Shown in pieces: positions 48,022 to 57,266 of a stretch of DNA of 62,954 bases. How positions within the stretch are numbered: position 1 is the stretch's first letter; the number at the start of each line of letters is the position of its first letter. This stretch comes from Thermoproteota archaeon (GTDB lineage Archaea > Thermoproteota > Methanomethylicia > Methanomethylicales > Methanomethylicaceae), in NCBI GenBank assembly GCA_029887795.1, contig JARXPE010000004.1, forward strand, positions 1-62,954, in the 5' to 3' direction. Below the pieces are notes generated by a model that was given only the letters and a program-made list of their open reading frames with translations, was not told where the DNA came from and made no database searches. A program made the position numbers and the translations under genes.

Positions 48022-51000
48022 TCAAAGTGCCCAAACGTCTAACTTTATTTGGTCTGCGTTGAAATCGAATGGGCTTTGCTCATTTTTGAAGGCGTAGATC
48101 CGCAGTCTCGACTCGCCTGAGCTTATGTACTTCAAGAAGTCAGAGGTTACGGTTATCGATGCTATTTCAGGAGTGTTTGCTGGGCCCGATATATAGTTTA
48201 TAGAGTAAACGGTGCTCCACGAGGAAGTAGAGTAGTCCCACAACTGAAAGGTCACATTTACTGAGGTCATATTAAATAGGGAAGTAATGTTATACGTCAT
48301 GTTGAATATTGTCCCTACAACTACATTTTGAAATACGAAATAGGCGTCTATTTGCTGCTGCGAGACCAAAGTCGGTGAGTAGAGCATGTAGTCGCTGAGC
48401 ATGTAAAACTGTCGGCCCACTTTTGTGGCACTTATAAGAATCTTCCAATTCCCAGAGGCGTCCTTAAAATCTCCAGGGCGTTCTGTTGAGCTCTGGGAGA
48501 AAGACTCAAATGAGAATGGGGAATTGGAGGATGTGTAGCTCAAGTACCCGAACCCCGAGCTCTGGTAGGATCCCGCCGTATAATTGTAAAGTTGTATGGT
48601 GACCTCGACTGAGGGGACACTGAAGGCCTGTGTCGAGTTCCAGAGCAGAGAGATCCATTCGAGGGTGTCGCTAGTGCCCTCGAACTCCACCGAGACTGAG
48701 TGTACATTCACCATTGGGATAAAGTTCAGCATGTTCAAGCCAAATTTTAATTCATTAGAACCGCAGGCTAGGCTTATGGAGATATTCCAGCTGCCCGAAG
48801 CATCCCTAAAGCTGTTTGCTCCTGAAGCTATCTCCAGTACCCTATTCTCTTCAGACAAGTTCTGGTAGGTGAAGTTGAAGTATCCCTGCTCGCCAAAGAC
48901 AGGGTACCTGCCCAGATCGAAGTTGTACACACGCACAACGCATTCTGTGGGCACCGTTGTAACGTTGGAGGTCATGTTTACCAATATCTTGGACCATTCG
49001 TCTGTGTCGGAGGTTCCGGAGAACTCCACGTTGAGAACTGCCGAATACCCGATGAATGAGATCCCCACATCGTCAATTCTTGTTGTTATGTGGGATAGGT
49101 CTGAGGGATCAGAGCAGCTGATATTGAAGAGGACCTTGAGCTGGTAATCTGTATTTTGCTGCATGGGGTAATTCACGGATATGTTAGTTCTATATAAGTA
49201 ACCAACGGAGAGCCCAACCCACCCATTTCCATAGTTGTCGTCTAGGTACAATACGGCGAGATCGTTCCCACCCGAGTCCGCCAGCACCAAGGCAACTGAG
49301 TCCAGCTTGACGTGGCTGTAGTCGCCGTAGTTATATTTTCGGGTTGGGGTGAGATTAAACTGCCAAGCAAAACTCGCCTTAGCCTCTTCCCAAGAAGAGG
49401 GCGAAGTAAAATTCGTAAAGTAAGAAACTATAAACCTATGGAATGAGTAATCAAAGTGTGCATCGTCGATATCAAAGGAGAGCGAGCCCCCACCACTGCC
49501 GTAGGGATTGCCATTCGCAGGATCGTAGTTCGGGCCTACGGTCTTCGCGAGTCCAGTCGGGAAGATCGACCCGTAGAGTATAATTTCTGTCCTATCCAGC
49601 CATACAAAGTCCACAGAAGAGAAGGAGGGCCTATAAATGGAGTTGGGTAGGGAGTACTGAGTGCCAGCGTAATAGAGATACTCGCCAGACCAAGACCCGT
49701 CGTAGTACCTGTAATAGATCCGAGATTGATCCGTATACAGGATGTAGATCCTGCCCGCGATGCAGGTTAATGTAGGATATCGCATAGATGTGGATGGAGG
49801 GCTGATGTTAATTTGAGCGTTTGCTGATGTGAAGTAACGGACTTGTGTGTAACCCGTGTTGAGCACGAAGGCAAATACCACGTAATTATTATAAGGCTCC
49901 GGTGCCGAGGAGAACTCGGCATAATTCACACCGGACGTTATTGTGGTCGAACCGCTTATCGCGCCCCAGTTCCCTGTATCGGGGTTCCACCTGTAGACGC
50001 GCCTGTAGATGATATTCTGCTGATCTGCGCGGGTGAATATAAAGTATATGTTATTGGTATTCGGCTGGAAGGTCATTGAGACCCTAGTCTCTCCAGTTGC
50101 GGTAACTTGGTATATATTGTCAGGGGTGTTGCTGCTGCCTGCATAGTTGTACCAGCTGGGGGTTAAAGAAGGATCGAGACCAGGGCGGCACCTTATGAAC
50201 ATGACTCTCAGTCTGCTTGTGCCCGTGGGAGCTTGGTAGTACCAAGAGAGGGCGGGTCGTTCGTCCTTCGAGGCATAGGTGCGGAATGAAAAGTCCCATG
50301 CCTGAGGAGTCCATGTCTGCCCACCGTTGGAACTGCTGGCGGCATTCCCATTAGGATAACCATCACTAGCGCTCCGATACCATATCCAATATGCTGACGA
50401 ACTCGAGCCCGGCGAGTAGACCACGATCCAGTAGGTCTGCGAAGTATCAAGATAAGCGGGCAGCGCGAATATGCAGTCAAACCATTGGGCAGCCGCTACG
50501 TCTATTACCCTCCCGTAGTCTATCCTGCCGGAGGCGAGTATACCAGAAGAGGACATGTCTGGGGAGGTTCCGTTGTTCTTCCTTATCTCGACATATAGAT
50601 GGTCGCCCGGCGATCCCAATCGGTACAGGTAGAGCATAATGCCGCTTAGGACATTAGAAGATGGTACAAAGGACTGGGCGTAGTAGTTGCTCCCGTAGAC
50701 AGAGATAGACGACGCAGCGGAGTAGAACTGCTGATCCTGCGACGTTAGATAGGGGTAGGTGGCAATAACGGGTCTCTGCAGGAGGATGGTGCTTGGAACC
50801 GAGTAAATTGTAATTGGAGAGGACGAGGTCCAGCCAACCCAGCCGGGTATTCTGAGGCAGAAGTTGTAATGCGGATATGTTAACCATGAAGTCATGTTGT
50901 AGGACCAGCCACCTAGGCTGCCTGCGTAGGAAGTGGTGGTGTACGCCCATTGGAATGAACCGTTAGTGCTCAGAACCACTGCGTATTGAGATCCTTTGTT

Positions 51001-52506
51001 TAAAGGCACCTCTTGAGGGAACTCCGCGTTGACCCAAGCAAAGGAACTGGTGGGCACGTTTGAGATATTCACACTTGCCACTAAACCAGATAAATTCAAG
51101 TCTGGAGTCCCGTCAATAAGGATCTTTCTAATTTCTAATTTCAGCCAAGAAGGGGATGTGCTGGCGTTTCTAAGATAAATTTCGATGGTAGGAAGTTCCG
51201 ACTTCATTGCTACAAAGTGAGATGCCCACCACATGCTTTGAGAGATCGTCTGGTAAGATGTTGAAGTCCTAGGGTTCCCTCCGTAGCTGGAGTTGTATGT
51301 GAAAAGGACATATTTTATCTGGTTAAGGGTTGCAGTATACCCTTCGTAAGTTATGTGTATGTTGTTGTTGATGTCTGAGGCTATGCTCGGGTTCCTTCCT
51401 TGCTCATACCAAGAGCCGTTGCTTATTCTTGGAAAGCCATACCAAGCAAATGAGAAACCGTCATTGACACTCATCGAGTAGGTAATAAAAACATCGTAAT
51501 TGTAAACCGCAAAAATGGTTTTGTAGGGGTCTCCAGTTCTTGCCAAAGCCCTCTGATTGGCAGAGACTAACCCCGAGGCTTTAGTAGATACCTCCGGAGG
51601 TGTGGAGGGGCGGGGCGGCGAATACTCGGAGAGGTCGCCGTACCAACCTGAGCTATTTGAAGTGAAGTTCATGTTGCTTATTGGGAAAGTGGTTTGCTGC
51701 GATATGTTGGCTGAAAATACCATCCTTCTTTCATCTTCAGCGTAAGTATCTTCTAAGGATCCGCTCTCCCAAGATCCGTTAATCATGGTATAAGATGAGG
51801 CATTATACCTCCTAAGTATCTGAGTCAATGGAGAGCTCAGGAAGTACATGGACTGGGAGTCCTGAAGTTGCAGTAGCGAAACCGAGCCGTTGACATAAGA
51901 CCCCTGATAAACCGTGAAAGAGGACGGATGATACTCGTAGCTATCGAAGGAAGGAGAGGATGCGATGGTATAGTAGGACCCGTCGACGCTCTCGACCGAA
52001 GATGGTAGTGAGCCACTTACATAACTTCCGGTAATTATGTTGCATAGAGAGGGGTAGTAGGTCAATAGTGAAGGCATCGTTGGAATAATGTTGTATTTGA
52101 CGAGTTCCAATGATGAGGCAATTGTGCCCCTTTTGGTGGCGAGCTTAAAGTTCAGTGGTGCAGAAAGGTCAAGACCTCCTCTTGGGATGGCAATTCTCAC
52201 AATTTCTCCAGCAGAGACGTTATAATAAACCGGTACGCGCATTAAAAACGTCCCTGAGGGGGCTTCCACGTATACGCTGTCTACAACAGCGTCAATCCCT
52301 CCCCTGTTAAGCGTGTATATGTAGACGTGATCGCTGTCGGCAGCAACATTAATAATCTTGAGGTCCTCAAGAAGGTCTGAGGTTTGATACGGCCCAGTAG
52401 CTGTGAGTCGGGTCACCGAGCTGTATATGACTGAGGCGGAAGCCACAACTATCATGATAAGGAGTATGGAGGCGAATATTGGCGATACTCCTTTCCTATT
52501 TGCCAT
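48022..52506 (-). CDS. Giant pilin-like adhesin, 1494 aa
   Basis: The N-terminus is an archaeal type IV pilin signal and hydrophobic helix: KGVSPIFASILLIMIVVASA followed by SVIYSSVTR. Prepilin peptidase would cut after the Lys before GVSPI. Ordinary pilins are 100-200 residues; this one continues for about 1450. Next come three short repeats with NGSVSLLQ/SGSLPSSV-like GSx-SGS patterns around residues 155-265, then lectin-like jelly-roll-like segments (SHFVAMKSELPTIEIYLRNA and QSFVPSSNVLSGIMLYLYRL), a beta-propeller-like middle (SWYYQAPTGTSRLRVMFIRC ... RIYILYTDQSRIYYRYYDGS), and two related C-terminal modules sharing EFxGTSDTxEW and FxDASGxWxI. Many N-glycosylation sequons are present. No C-terminal anchor is seen. 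It is most likely a surface adhesin held by the pilus. The function is inferred. Confidence 0.8.
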   Translation of the reverse strand: MANRKGVSPIFASILLIMIVVASASVIYSSVTRLTATGPYQTSDLLEDLKIINVAADSDHVYIYTLNRGGIDAVVDSVYVEAPSGTFLMRVPVYYNVSAGEIVRIAIPRGGLDLSAPLNFKLATKRGTIASSLELVKYNIIPTMPSLLTYYPSLCNIITGSYVSGSLPSSVESVDGSYYTIASSPSFDSYEYHPSSFTVYQGSYVNGSVSLLQLQDSQSMYFLSSPLTQILRRYNASSYTMINGSWESGSLEDTYAEDERRMVFSANISQQTTFPISNMNFTSNSSGWYGDLSEYSPPRPSTPPEVSTKASGLVSANQRALARTGDPYKTIFAVYNYDVFITYSMSVNDGFSFAWYGFPRISNGSWYEQGRNPSIASDINNNIHITYEGYTATLNQIKYVLFTYNSSYGGNPRTSTSYQTISQSMWWASHFVAMKSELPTIEIYLRNASTSPSWLKLEIRKILIDGTPDLNLSGLVASVNISNVPTSSFAWVNAEFPQEVPLNKGSQYAVVLSTNGSFQWAYTTTSYAGSLGGWSYNMTSWLTYPHYNFCLRIPGWVGWTSSSPITIYSVPSTILLQRPVIATYPYLTSQDQQFYSAASSISVYGSNYYAQSFVPSSNVLSGIMLYLYRLGSPGDHLYVEIRKNNGTSPDMSSSGILASGRIDYGRVIDVAAAQWFDCIFALPAYLDTSQTYWIVVYSPGSSSSAYWIWYRSASDGYPNGNAASSSNGGQTWTPQAWDFSFRTYASKDERPALSWYYQAPTGTSRLRVMFIRCRPGLDPSLTPSWYNYAGSSNTPDNIYQVTATGETRVSMTFQPNTNNIYFIFTRADQQNIIYRRVYRWNPDTGNWGAISGSTTITSGVNYAEFSSAPEPYNNYVVFAFVLNTGYTQVRYFTSANAQINISPPSTSMRYPTLTCIAGRIYILYTDQSRIYYRYYDGSWSGEYLYYAGTQYSLPNSIYRPSFSSVDFVWLDRTEIILYGSIFPTGLAKTVGPNYDPANGNPYGSGGGSLSFDIDDAHFDYSFHRFIVSYFTNFTSPSSWEEAKASFAWQFNLTPTRKYNYGDYSHVKLDSVALVLADSGGNDLAVLYLDDNYGNGWVGLSVGYLYRTNISVNYPMQQNTDYQLKVLFNISCSDPSDLSHITTRIDDVGISFIGYSAVLNVEFSGTSDTDEWSKILVNMTSNVTTVPTECVVRVYNFDLGRYPVFGEQGYFNFTYQNLSEENRVLEIASGANSFRDASGSWNISISLACGSNELKFGLNMLNFIPMVNVHSVSVEFEGTSDTLEWISLLWNSTQAFSVPSVEVTIQLYNYTAGSYQSSGFGYLSYTSSNSPFSFESFSQSSTERPGDFKDASGNWKILISATKVGRQFYMLSDYMLYSPTLVSQQQIDAYFVFQNVVVGTIFNMTYNITSLFNMTSVNVTFQLWDYSTSSWSTVYSINYISGPANTPEIASITVTSDFLKYISSGESRLRIYAFKNEQSPFDFNADQIKLDVWAL

Positions 52507-52620
52507 AGAACTCGATGTAATTTTATTCCTTTAAATGTTTAACTTTATCGGTGCGAATCGGCTAATAGAACATATTATTCCCCATATAAATCTAGTAGGT
52601 CGAGCCCTCATAATAGCGAG

Positions 52621-52755
52621 TTAAGGGCTGTCCAAGCTGGTTTTTATCCTGAAGATGTAGTCCATGATCCGCTTTATTGCTCTTGCAGCCTGCATGACAA
52701 GAAATCCCAGTTTGGGAATCTGGAGCTTCCTCGTCCGATTAAAATGGGCATTCAT
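52621..52755 (-). CDS. Possible small basic protein, 44 aa
   Basis: A short frame between the giant pilin and the divergent pilin-like gene reads MNAHFNRTRKLQIPKLGFLV then an amphipathic basic helix ending KTSLDSP. A CATTAATATCGG box at about 52774-52785 lies 30 bases upstream, so it would be leaderless. No family recognised. Its place inside the pilus locus makes it worth testing. Confidence 0.35.
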   Translation of the reverse strand: MNAHFNRTRKLQIPKLGFLVMQAARAIKRIMDYIFRIKTSLDSP

Positions 52756-52850
52756 TCAGTGTGGGACTTCCCGATATTAATGCAGAGAGCACAACTAACT
52801 CAAAACGTCTTATATATTTGGCACGATATTATTTCAGTGTTGACCCGTAT

Positions 52851-53282
52851 ATGTCTAGAGGTATAAGCGAGATCGTTGCAACATTAATGATTATAACAAT
52901 AGTCTCCGGGATAAGCCTGAGCATCTATGTTTACAGTCTAGGTTACTTTACTGGAACAGCCTCGGCTTTCGGGGAGATCGTGAAGATGAACACTAACACT
53001 TTGAGAGAGAGATTTGCTGTGGTGGATGTGATAATAAGGAGCTCTACTGAGGGTACAGAGGTCTCGGCTGCGGTATACAACTACGGGAAGACAGAAATCA
53101 CCCTTAGAACGATGTTTTTAAACGGCACTGAGCTGAGCGTAGGGGGCCCGAAAGAAATCCTTCCTTCAGAGGTCGCATGGTTCAACGGGAGCATGTCAAT
53201 CGCATTAGTTAACGGGTCCATTTGTTCCTTGAGAGTCGTTAGTGAGTTGGGGAACTTCTATGAGACTACGGTGGTCTATTAA
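52851..53282 (+). CDS. Pilin-like protein
   Basis: From ATG 52851 the 143-residue protein has the class III signal SRGISEIVATLMIITIVSGI and SLSIYVYSLGYFT, then a beta-rich domain with several N-glycosylation sites. It is a minor pilin or pilus-tip candidate. A TATATATT box at about 52809 lies 40 bases upstream. The longer frame to 52761 has no signal-like start. The next gene overlaps its 3-prime end by 23 bases. Confidence 0.78.
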   Translation: MSRGISEIVATLMIITIVSGISLSIYVYSLGYFTGTASAFGEIVKMNTNTLRERFAVVDVIIRSSTEGTEVSAAVYNYGKTEITLRTMFLNGTELSVGGPKEILPSEVAWFNGSMSIALVNGSICSLRVVSELGNFYETTVVY

Positions 53283-54114
53283 GACTAGGGATAAAGCGGT
53301 TGGCACGATTATAGGCGCAACGATCTTCCTAGGAATTTTCTTAGTATCTGTGTCCCTCTTGTTGTTTTGGATGCAAAGCTACGCGAACTACGCGGGAGCG
53401 GCGTTAAAAGAGACGGGATTTGAAGTGGAAAGGGCGAGGGAAGATCTGGTATTGACATTTTTAAATTCCACGGCGAAGCTTAAAGTGATCGCAAGAAACC
53501 CAACGCCGTACACAATTATAATAACCCAAGTATGGTCAAACCACTCGTTTCTGACCGGGGAGTGGGTCGTGCCCGCAAAGGGGAGTGCCGAGATCAATAC
53601 TACGCTTGATTATGCAGGGATGGCTCTATGCAAGGTCGTAACAAGCAGGGGTAACATATTCTCAGGCCCCCAGACCGTTGGTGAGGACTTGGAGGAGTAT
53701 ATGATAGAGGAGGGGAGGTGGTATGTTCAATGGTACAACCTCTCCGCCAGACGTGTCTTTGATATGAAACTGGGAGAGAGCTACTGGCAGAGCCTGAGCA
53801 TATCGTTCCAGTGGGGGTCTGCACAAAATGATCCTATATTCGGAGGGTACACGAAGGTCGGCTTTAATGCGACAACGCGCGTGGTGGCATTTGGAACTAA
53901 GATGTACATAAACTGGTATGTGAATGAGGATGCGAGAGTGATAATAAAGGAATTGAACATAGACTCTGGCTGGCAGACTGGAGCAGGGTATGTTGAGGCT
54001 AACGTTTCGCCAGGAGGTGCCTACACAGTCACAGTACTCTACAGCAGGTGGACGGGCGCGCCCTTCATGACTCTGAATGTGGTGAATGCCGACTTTATAA
54101 GTTCGGTCAGGTAA
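53260..54114 (+). CDS. Membrane-anchored pilin-like protein
   Basis: The 284-residue protein has an N-terminal basic segment KTRDKAVGTIIGATIFLGIF with a long hydrophobic helix ending SLLLFWMQSY, then a Thr/Asn/Tyr-rich beta domain with sequons such as NHSF, NTTL, NLSA and NATT. The helix resembles pilins but the pre-helix motif is less typical. ATG 53260 overlaps the previous gene. It converges on the main pilin gene across an AT-only run (54121-54182) that should act as a two-way terminator. Confidence 0.65.
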   Translation: MRLRWSIKTRDKAVGTIIGATIFLGIFLVSVSLLLFWMQSYANYAGAALKETGFEVERAREDLVLTFLNSTAKLKVIARNPTPYTIIITQVWSNHSFLTGEWVVPAKGSAEINTTLDYAGMALCKVVTSRGNIFSGPQTVGEDLEEYMIEEGRWYVQWYNLSARRVFDMKLGESYWQSLSISFQWGSAQNDPIFGGYTKVGFNATTRVVAFGTKMYINWYVNEDARVIIKELNIDSGWQTGAGYVEANVSPGGAYTVTVLYSRWTGAPFMTLNVVNADFISSVR

Positions 54115-54182
54115 TAAAAAGTTACCTAAAATAAAAAATTATTATTTAAATAAAAAAATAAAGAAATAAAAAAATAAAAAAA
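54115..54182. terminator. AT-rich convergent terminator
   Basis: Sixty-odd bases made almost only of A and T, with T-runs on both strands, separate two convergent genes. T-rich tracts end archaeal transcription; a hairpin is not evident. Confidence 0.45.
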
Positions 54183-54680
54183 TTATTTCCTCACCGCAAA
54201 CTCAAGGGTCGTTCCATCCTCGCAAACTATGCGAATGGTTTGGGTCCTGGCAGCAGGGTTCGAAGACTCTATATATAAGGTTCCAACTGAGGCGACATCC
54301 AAGGAAGTAGTGGGTGTACCAGCAACAAAGAAAGCCCATTCCAGAGTGGTATTAACAGCCAGTTGGGTCCAGATTTGAGATTCGCTATTAGCCGTACTGT
54401 TATATGATATTTTTACTCCATCGACGTACACAGAATTTAATACGACAGCCTTTCCACCGGTGTTGCGTATGTATGCAGTAATTGAGCTGCTGGTTGTGCC
54501 GTTGACCGAGTAGGAGTCGTAGGTAAGTTGACCTTGAACGTTAGTGGAGGTCTGAGTGCCTGTGCCTACGAACCCCATGACAAAGGTGTAGGTCACAACT
54601 ACTGCTGCTACCGCGATGACTATGAGAAGCAAAGTCGCAATTATCGGTGAGACTCCTCTTCTATCTAAATTTATATTCAT
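54183..54680 (-). CDS. Archaeal type IV pilin
   Basis: The 165-residue protein has the canonical signal INLDRRGVSPIIATLLLIVI and AVAAVVVTYTFVMGF, cleaved after RR, followed by a small beta domain rich in Ser, Thr and Asn. It is an abundant-type (major) pilin candidate. It shares GVSPI with the giant pilin at 52506, which suggests that the two are assembled by the same machinery. The ATG at 54680 has a TATA-like stretch in the AT-rich upstream DNA. It is divergent from the secretion ATPase. Confidence 0.9.
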   Translation of the reverse strand: MNINLDRRGVSPIIATLLLIVIAVAAVVVTYTFVMGFVGTGTQTSTNVQGQLTYDSYSVNGTTSSSITAYIRNTGGKAVVLNSVYVDGVKISYNSTANSESQIWTQLAVNTTLEWAFFVAGTPTTSLDVASVGTLYIESSNPAARTQTIRIVCEDGTTLEFAVRK

Positions 54681-54878
54681 GAATTAATGTTGAATTTGAC
54701 TTTAATATAAATATTTCCTTTTTATTTTTGCGATATTGGGAGTTTTGAGGTTCTCATGGTAAGTCGAGCATCCACTATGAACGGGGCTTCCATAACCGAG
54801 TCCGCCAATCGCATCGCCTGTTAAAATCCAAAAATTACCCTTCCCTTTTATATATGAAAAAGTAAAATATTCCAATAG

Positions 54879-54894
54879 ATCACTAATTAGTGAT
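54879..54894. promoter_or_regulatory. 16-bp palindrome at the pilus ATPase start
   Basis: ATCACTAATTAGTGAT is a perfect palindrome whose last bases are the first two of the ATG at 54893. A TTTTATATATG box lies at 54846-54856. A regulator bound here would sit on the transcription start or ribosome-binding site of the operon. Confidence 0.55.
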
Positions 54895-56380
54895 GCAAAT
54901 GGAAGACATAGAAGTTCAGTTCAAGACTACATATCCTATCGAGGAGCCCTATGCTTATGCGGCAATCTTAGAGGATCCCCAGACTAAAGAGATCACATAT
55001 AAAGTGATAGAACCCACGCTTACGCCACAGGACAGATCCTTATTAGAGAAGATAAAGAAGATATTTCTTGACGAGCTTGACGTGGATGTTTCAGAACTGA
55101 ATAAAGAGAAAGCTCGCAAGATCATAGAAGAAAGAGTAAGAAAAATTATAAAGAACTATGAAATGAACCTAGACGAGGGAATGGTAAGAAAATTTCTCTA
55201 TTTTATAAATAGGGATTTCCTTGGATTCGAGAAGATCGATCCTTTGATGAAGGATCACTATATTGAAGATATATCATGTGATGGTGTAGGCGTGCCCATA
55301 TACGTCTGGCATCGGGAGTACGAATCGATCAAGACCAATCTCGTTTATGATAATGAGGAGGAGCTAAACAGGTTCGTTGTGAGGTTGGCATACCTTTGTG
55401 GAAAACACCTGTCTATAGCGGATCCGATTTTAGACGGCTCGCTCCCAGACGGTAGCAGGGTTAATGCCACATACAGCTCAGAGATCTCAAGGCGCGGGAC
55501 CACATTCACCATTAGGAGGTTCAGGGCAGATCCTCTTACGATTGCAGACCTAATCAATTTGGGCACGATCTCTTTGGATATAGCCGCATATCTTTGGTTC
55601 GTCATTGAGAATAAGAGTTCCATATTAATAGCCGGAGAGATCGCCTCAGGAAAGACTACTCTCCTCAACTGCACCTCGATGTTCATAAGGCCAGATATGA
55701 AGATAGTTTCCATAGAAGAGACGCCCGAGCTAAACCTCCCTCACATAAACTGGATACCGATGAACACCAGGACAGGCTTCGGTAGGAAGGGAAGCGATGT
55801 CACTCTATTCGATCTTTTAAAGAACGCTCTCAGGCAGAGACCTGATTACATAATCGTGGGCGAAGTGCGAGGGCAGGAGGCATTCACACTCTTCCAAGCA
55901 TTATCCACGGGTCACGGTGTTCAGGCGACAATCCACGCCGACACGCCGGAAAAGGTAGTAAGCAGGCTCGAGTCGGAGCCCATGAATGTGCCAAGACCAA
56001 TGATAGGACTGCTAGACATCATAATAGTACAGGGGAGGGTAAGGATTAATGAGAAACCTGCCAGAAGGACGTTATATGTAACAGAGGTCAAGGACTACGA
56101 TAGGGAGAACGATGAGATTCTGCTCAATGAGATCTCCAGATGGGAGCCTGCCAAGGATGAACATATCAAAACAGGAGAGAGTGTGCTTTTAAAGAAGATA
56201 GCTGAGAGAAAAGGATTTTCAATGGAAGAGGTCATGTCGGAGATAAACAAAAGAAAGGTCGTGCTGAACTGGATGGTCAAAAAGGGAATGAGGAGGTACA
56301 TGGAAATCGGGACCATGCTTCGGGAGTACTATGCGGATAAGGAGAGGACTTTCAAGAGGGCGCTGGTGGAGAGTTTATGA
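54893..56380 (+). CDS. Type II/IV secretion (pilus) ATPase, TadA/ArlI-like
   Basis: The 495-residue protein is the motor ATPase that drives pilin extrusion. Walker A GEIASGKTT (residues 249-257 of the longest frame), the Asp box and Walker B DYIIVGEVRGQEA, and HGVQATIHADTPEKVVSRLE place it among archaeal GspE/TadA-like ATPases. An N-terminal KIIKNYEMNLDEGMVRKFLY region matches the N-domain. ATG 54893 follows the palindrome; GTG 54890 and ATG 54899 are alternatives. It begins the operon with the two platform proteins. Confidence 0.92.
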   Translation: MQMEDIEVQFKTTYPIEEPYAYAAILEDPQTKEITYKVIEPTLTPQDRSLLEKIKKIFLDELDVDVSELNKEKARKIIEERVRKIIKNYEMNLDEGMVRKFLYFINRDFLGFEKIDPLMKDHYIEDISCDGVGVPIYVWHREYESIKTNLVYDNEEELNRFVVRLAYLCGKHLSIADPILDGSLPDGSRVNATYSSEISRRGTTFTIRRFRADPLTIADLINLGTISLDIAAYLWFVIENKSSILIAGEIASGKTTLLNCTSMFIRPDMKIVSIEETPELNLPHINWIPMNTRTGFGRKGSDVTLFDLLKNALRQRPDYIIVGEVRGQEAFTLFQALSTGHGVQATIHADTPEKVVSRLESEPMNVPRPMIGLLDIIIVQGRVRINEKPARRTLYVTEVKDYDRENDEILLNEISRWEPAKDEHIKTGESVLLKKIAERKGFSMEEVMSEINKRKVVLNWMVKKGMRRYMEIGTMLREYYADKERTFKRALVESL

Positions 56381-57264
56381 AGAGGAGGCGCCTCTCTTTT
56401 CCTGATATATACTATATATCATATAGACTCCTTGGAAGATGGGCAGAGCTCGTTCTGCCGTACTTTGAGGATCTTGAGAAGGATATAAAGCGCGCGGGTA
56501 TGAAGGTTTCGTTGAATAGATACGTCAGCAATATGTTGTTGGTCACATTCATCGCGTTCATATTGGGTTTTTTGTTACCACTGCCTATCCTGATCCCTAG
56601 GACGGCGGTCTTCTATGCTTTGACGGCGAGTCTAGGAATTGGGCTTTTGGCATCAGGGATATCATTCTGGATAATGTATGTAATCCCAAATGTACGTGCC
56701 AGTACCAGGAAAGATAGGATAGGGAGGGCTTTAAGCTTCGTAGTGAATTACATGGCAATATTGTCAACGGCGGGCGTAGTGCCAGAGAGGATCTTTAAGA
56801 GCATGTCCAGTTCCGATATAGACCCCATTTTAAGAGAAGAGGCCTCAGAGGTGGTGAGGGGGTTCGAGATCTTGGGGGAGGACTTCTATTCGGCGCTTCG
56901 GAGGAGATGTGATGAGACTTCTTCGAAGCAGTTCTCTGAGCTCCTAAGGGGATTATCAATGGTCAGTTTGGCTGGGGGGGACTTGACTAGGTACCTAAGG
57001 ACACAGGCAAAGTATTTTATGAGGATGAGGAGAGTGGCTCTAAGAAAGGGGCTGGACCAGCTTGGAGTCTTGGCAGAAGTCTATGTGACTGCAGGGATAG
57101 TCATGCCGATGGTGATAATCATAATGCTCTCTACCATGTCACTCATTGGAGGAGGGCTTATGAACGTTATTCCTTGGCTTTACTTGGTAACCTTCTTGAT
57201 TATACCAGTTGTATCCATTTTACTCATTATACTTATAGACACCATGGTGCCAAAGGAGGAGTGA
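56377..57264 (+). CDS. Type IV pilus platform protein 1 (TadB/ArlJ-like, F family)
   Basis: The 295-residue protein has an N-terminal soluble part, two central membrane segments (LLVTFIAFILGFLLPLPILI), a cytoplasmic T2SSF domain with NYMAILSTAGVVPERIFKSM and GGDLTRYLRTQAKYFMRMRR, and two C-terminal helices. It overlaps the ATPase by ATGA. Together with the next protein it corresponds to the two halves that are one longer protein in many archaea (ArlJ). Confidence 0.85.
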   Translation: MKRRRLSFPDIYYISYRLLGRWAELVLPYFEDLEKDIKRAGMKVSLNRYVSNMLLVTFIAFILGFLLPLPILIPRTAVFYALTASLGIGLLASGISFWIMYVIPNVRASTRKDRIGRALSFVVNYMAILSTAGVVPERIFKSMSSSDIDPILREEASEVVRGFEILGEDFYSALRRRCDETSSKQFSELLRGLSMVSLAGGDLTRYLRTQAKYFMRMRRVALRKGLDQLGVLAEVYVTAGIVMPMVIIIMLSTMSLIGGGLMNVIPWLYLVTFLIIPVVSILLIILIDTMVPKEE

Positions 57265-57266
57265 TT

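Noticed and set aside
47882-48097. 71-codon plus-strand frame
   Set aside because: It overlaps the giant pilin's end, lacks family similarity and promoter, and is most likely chance.
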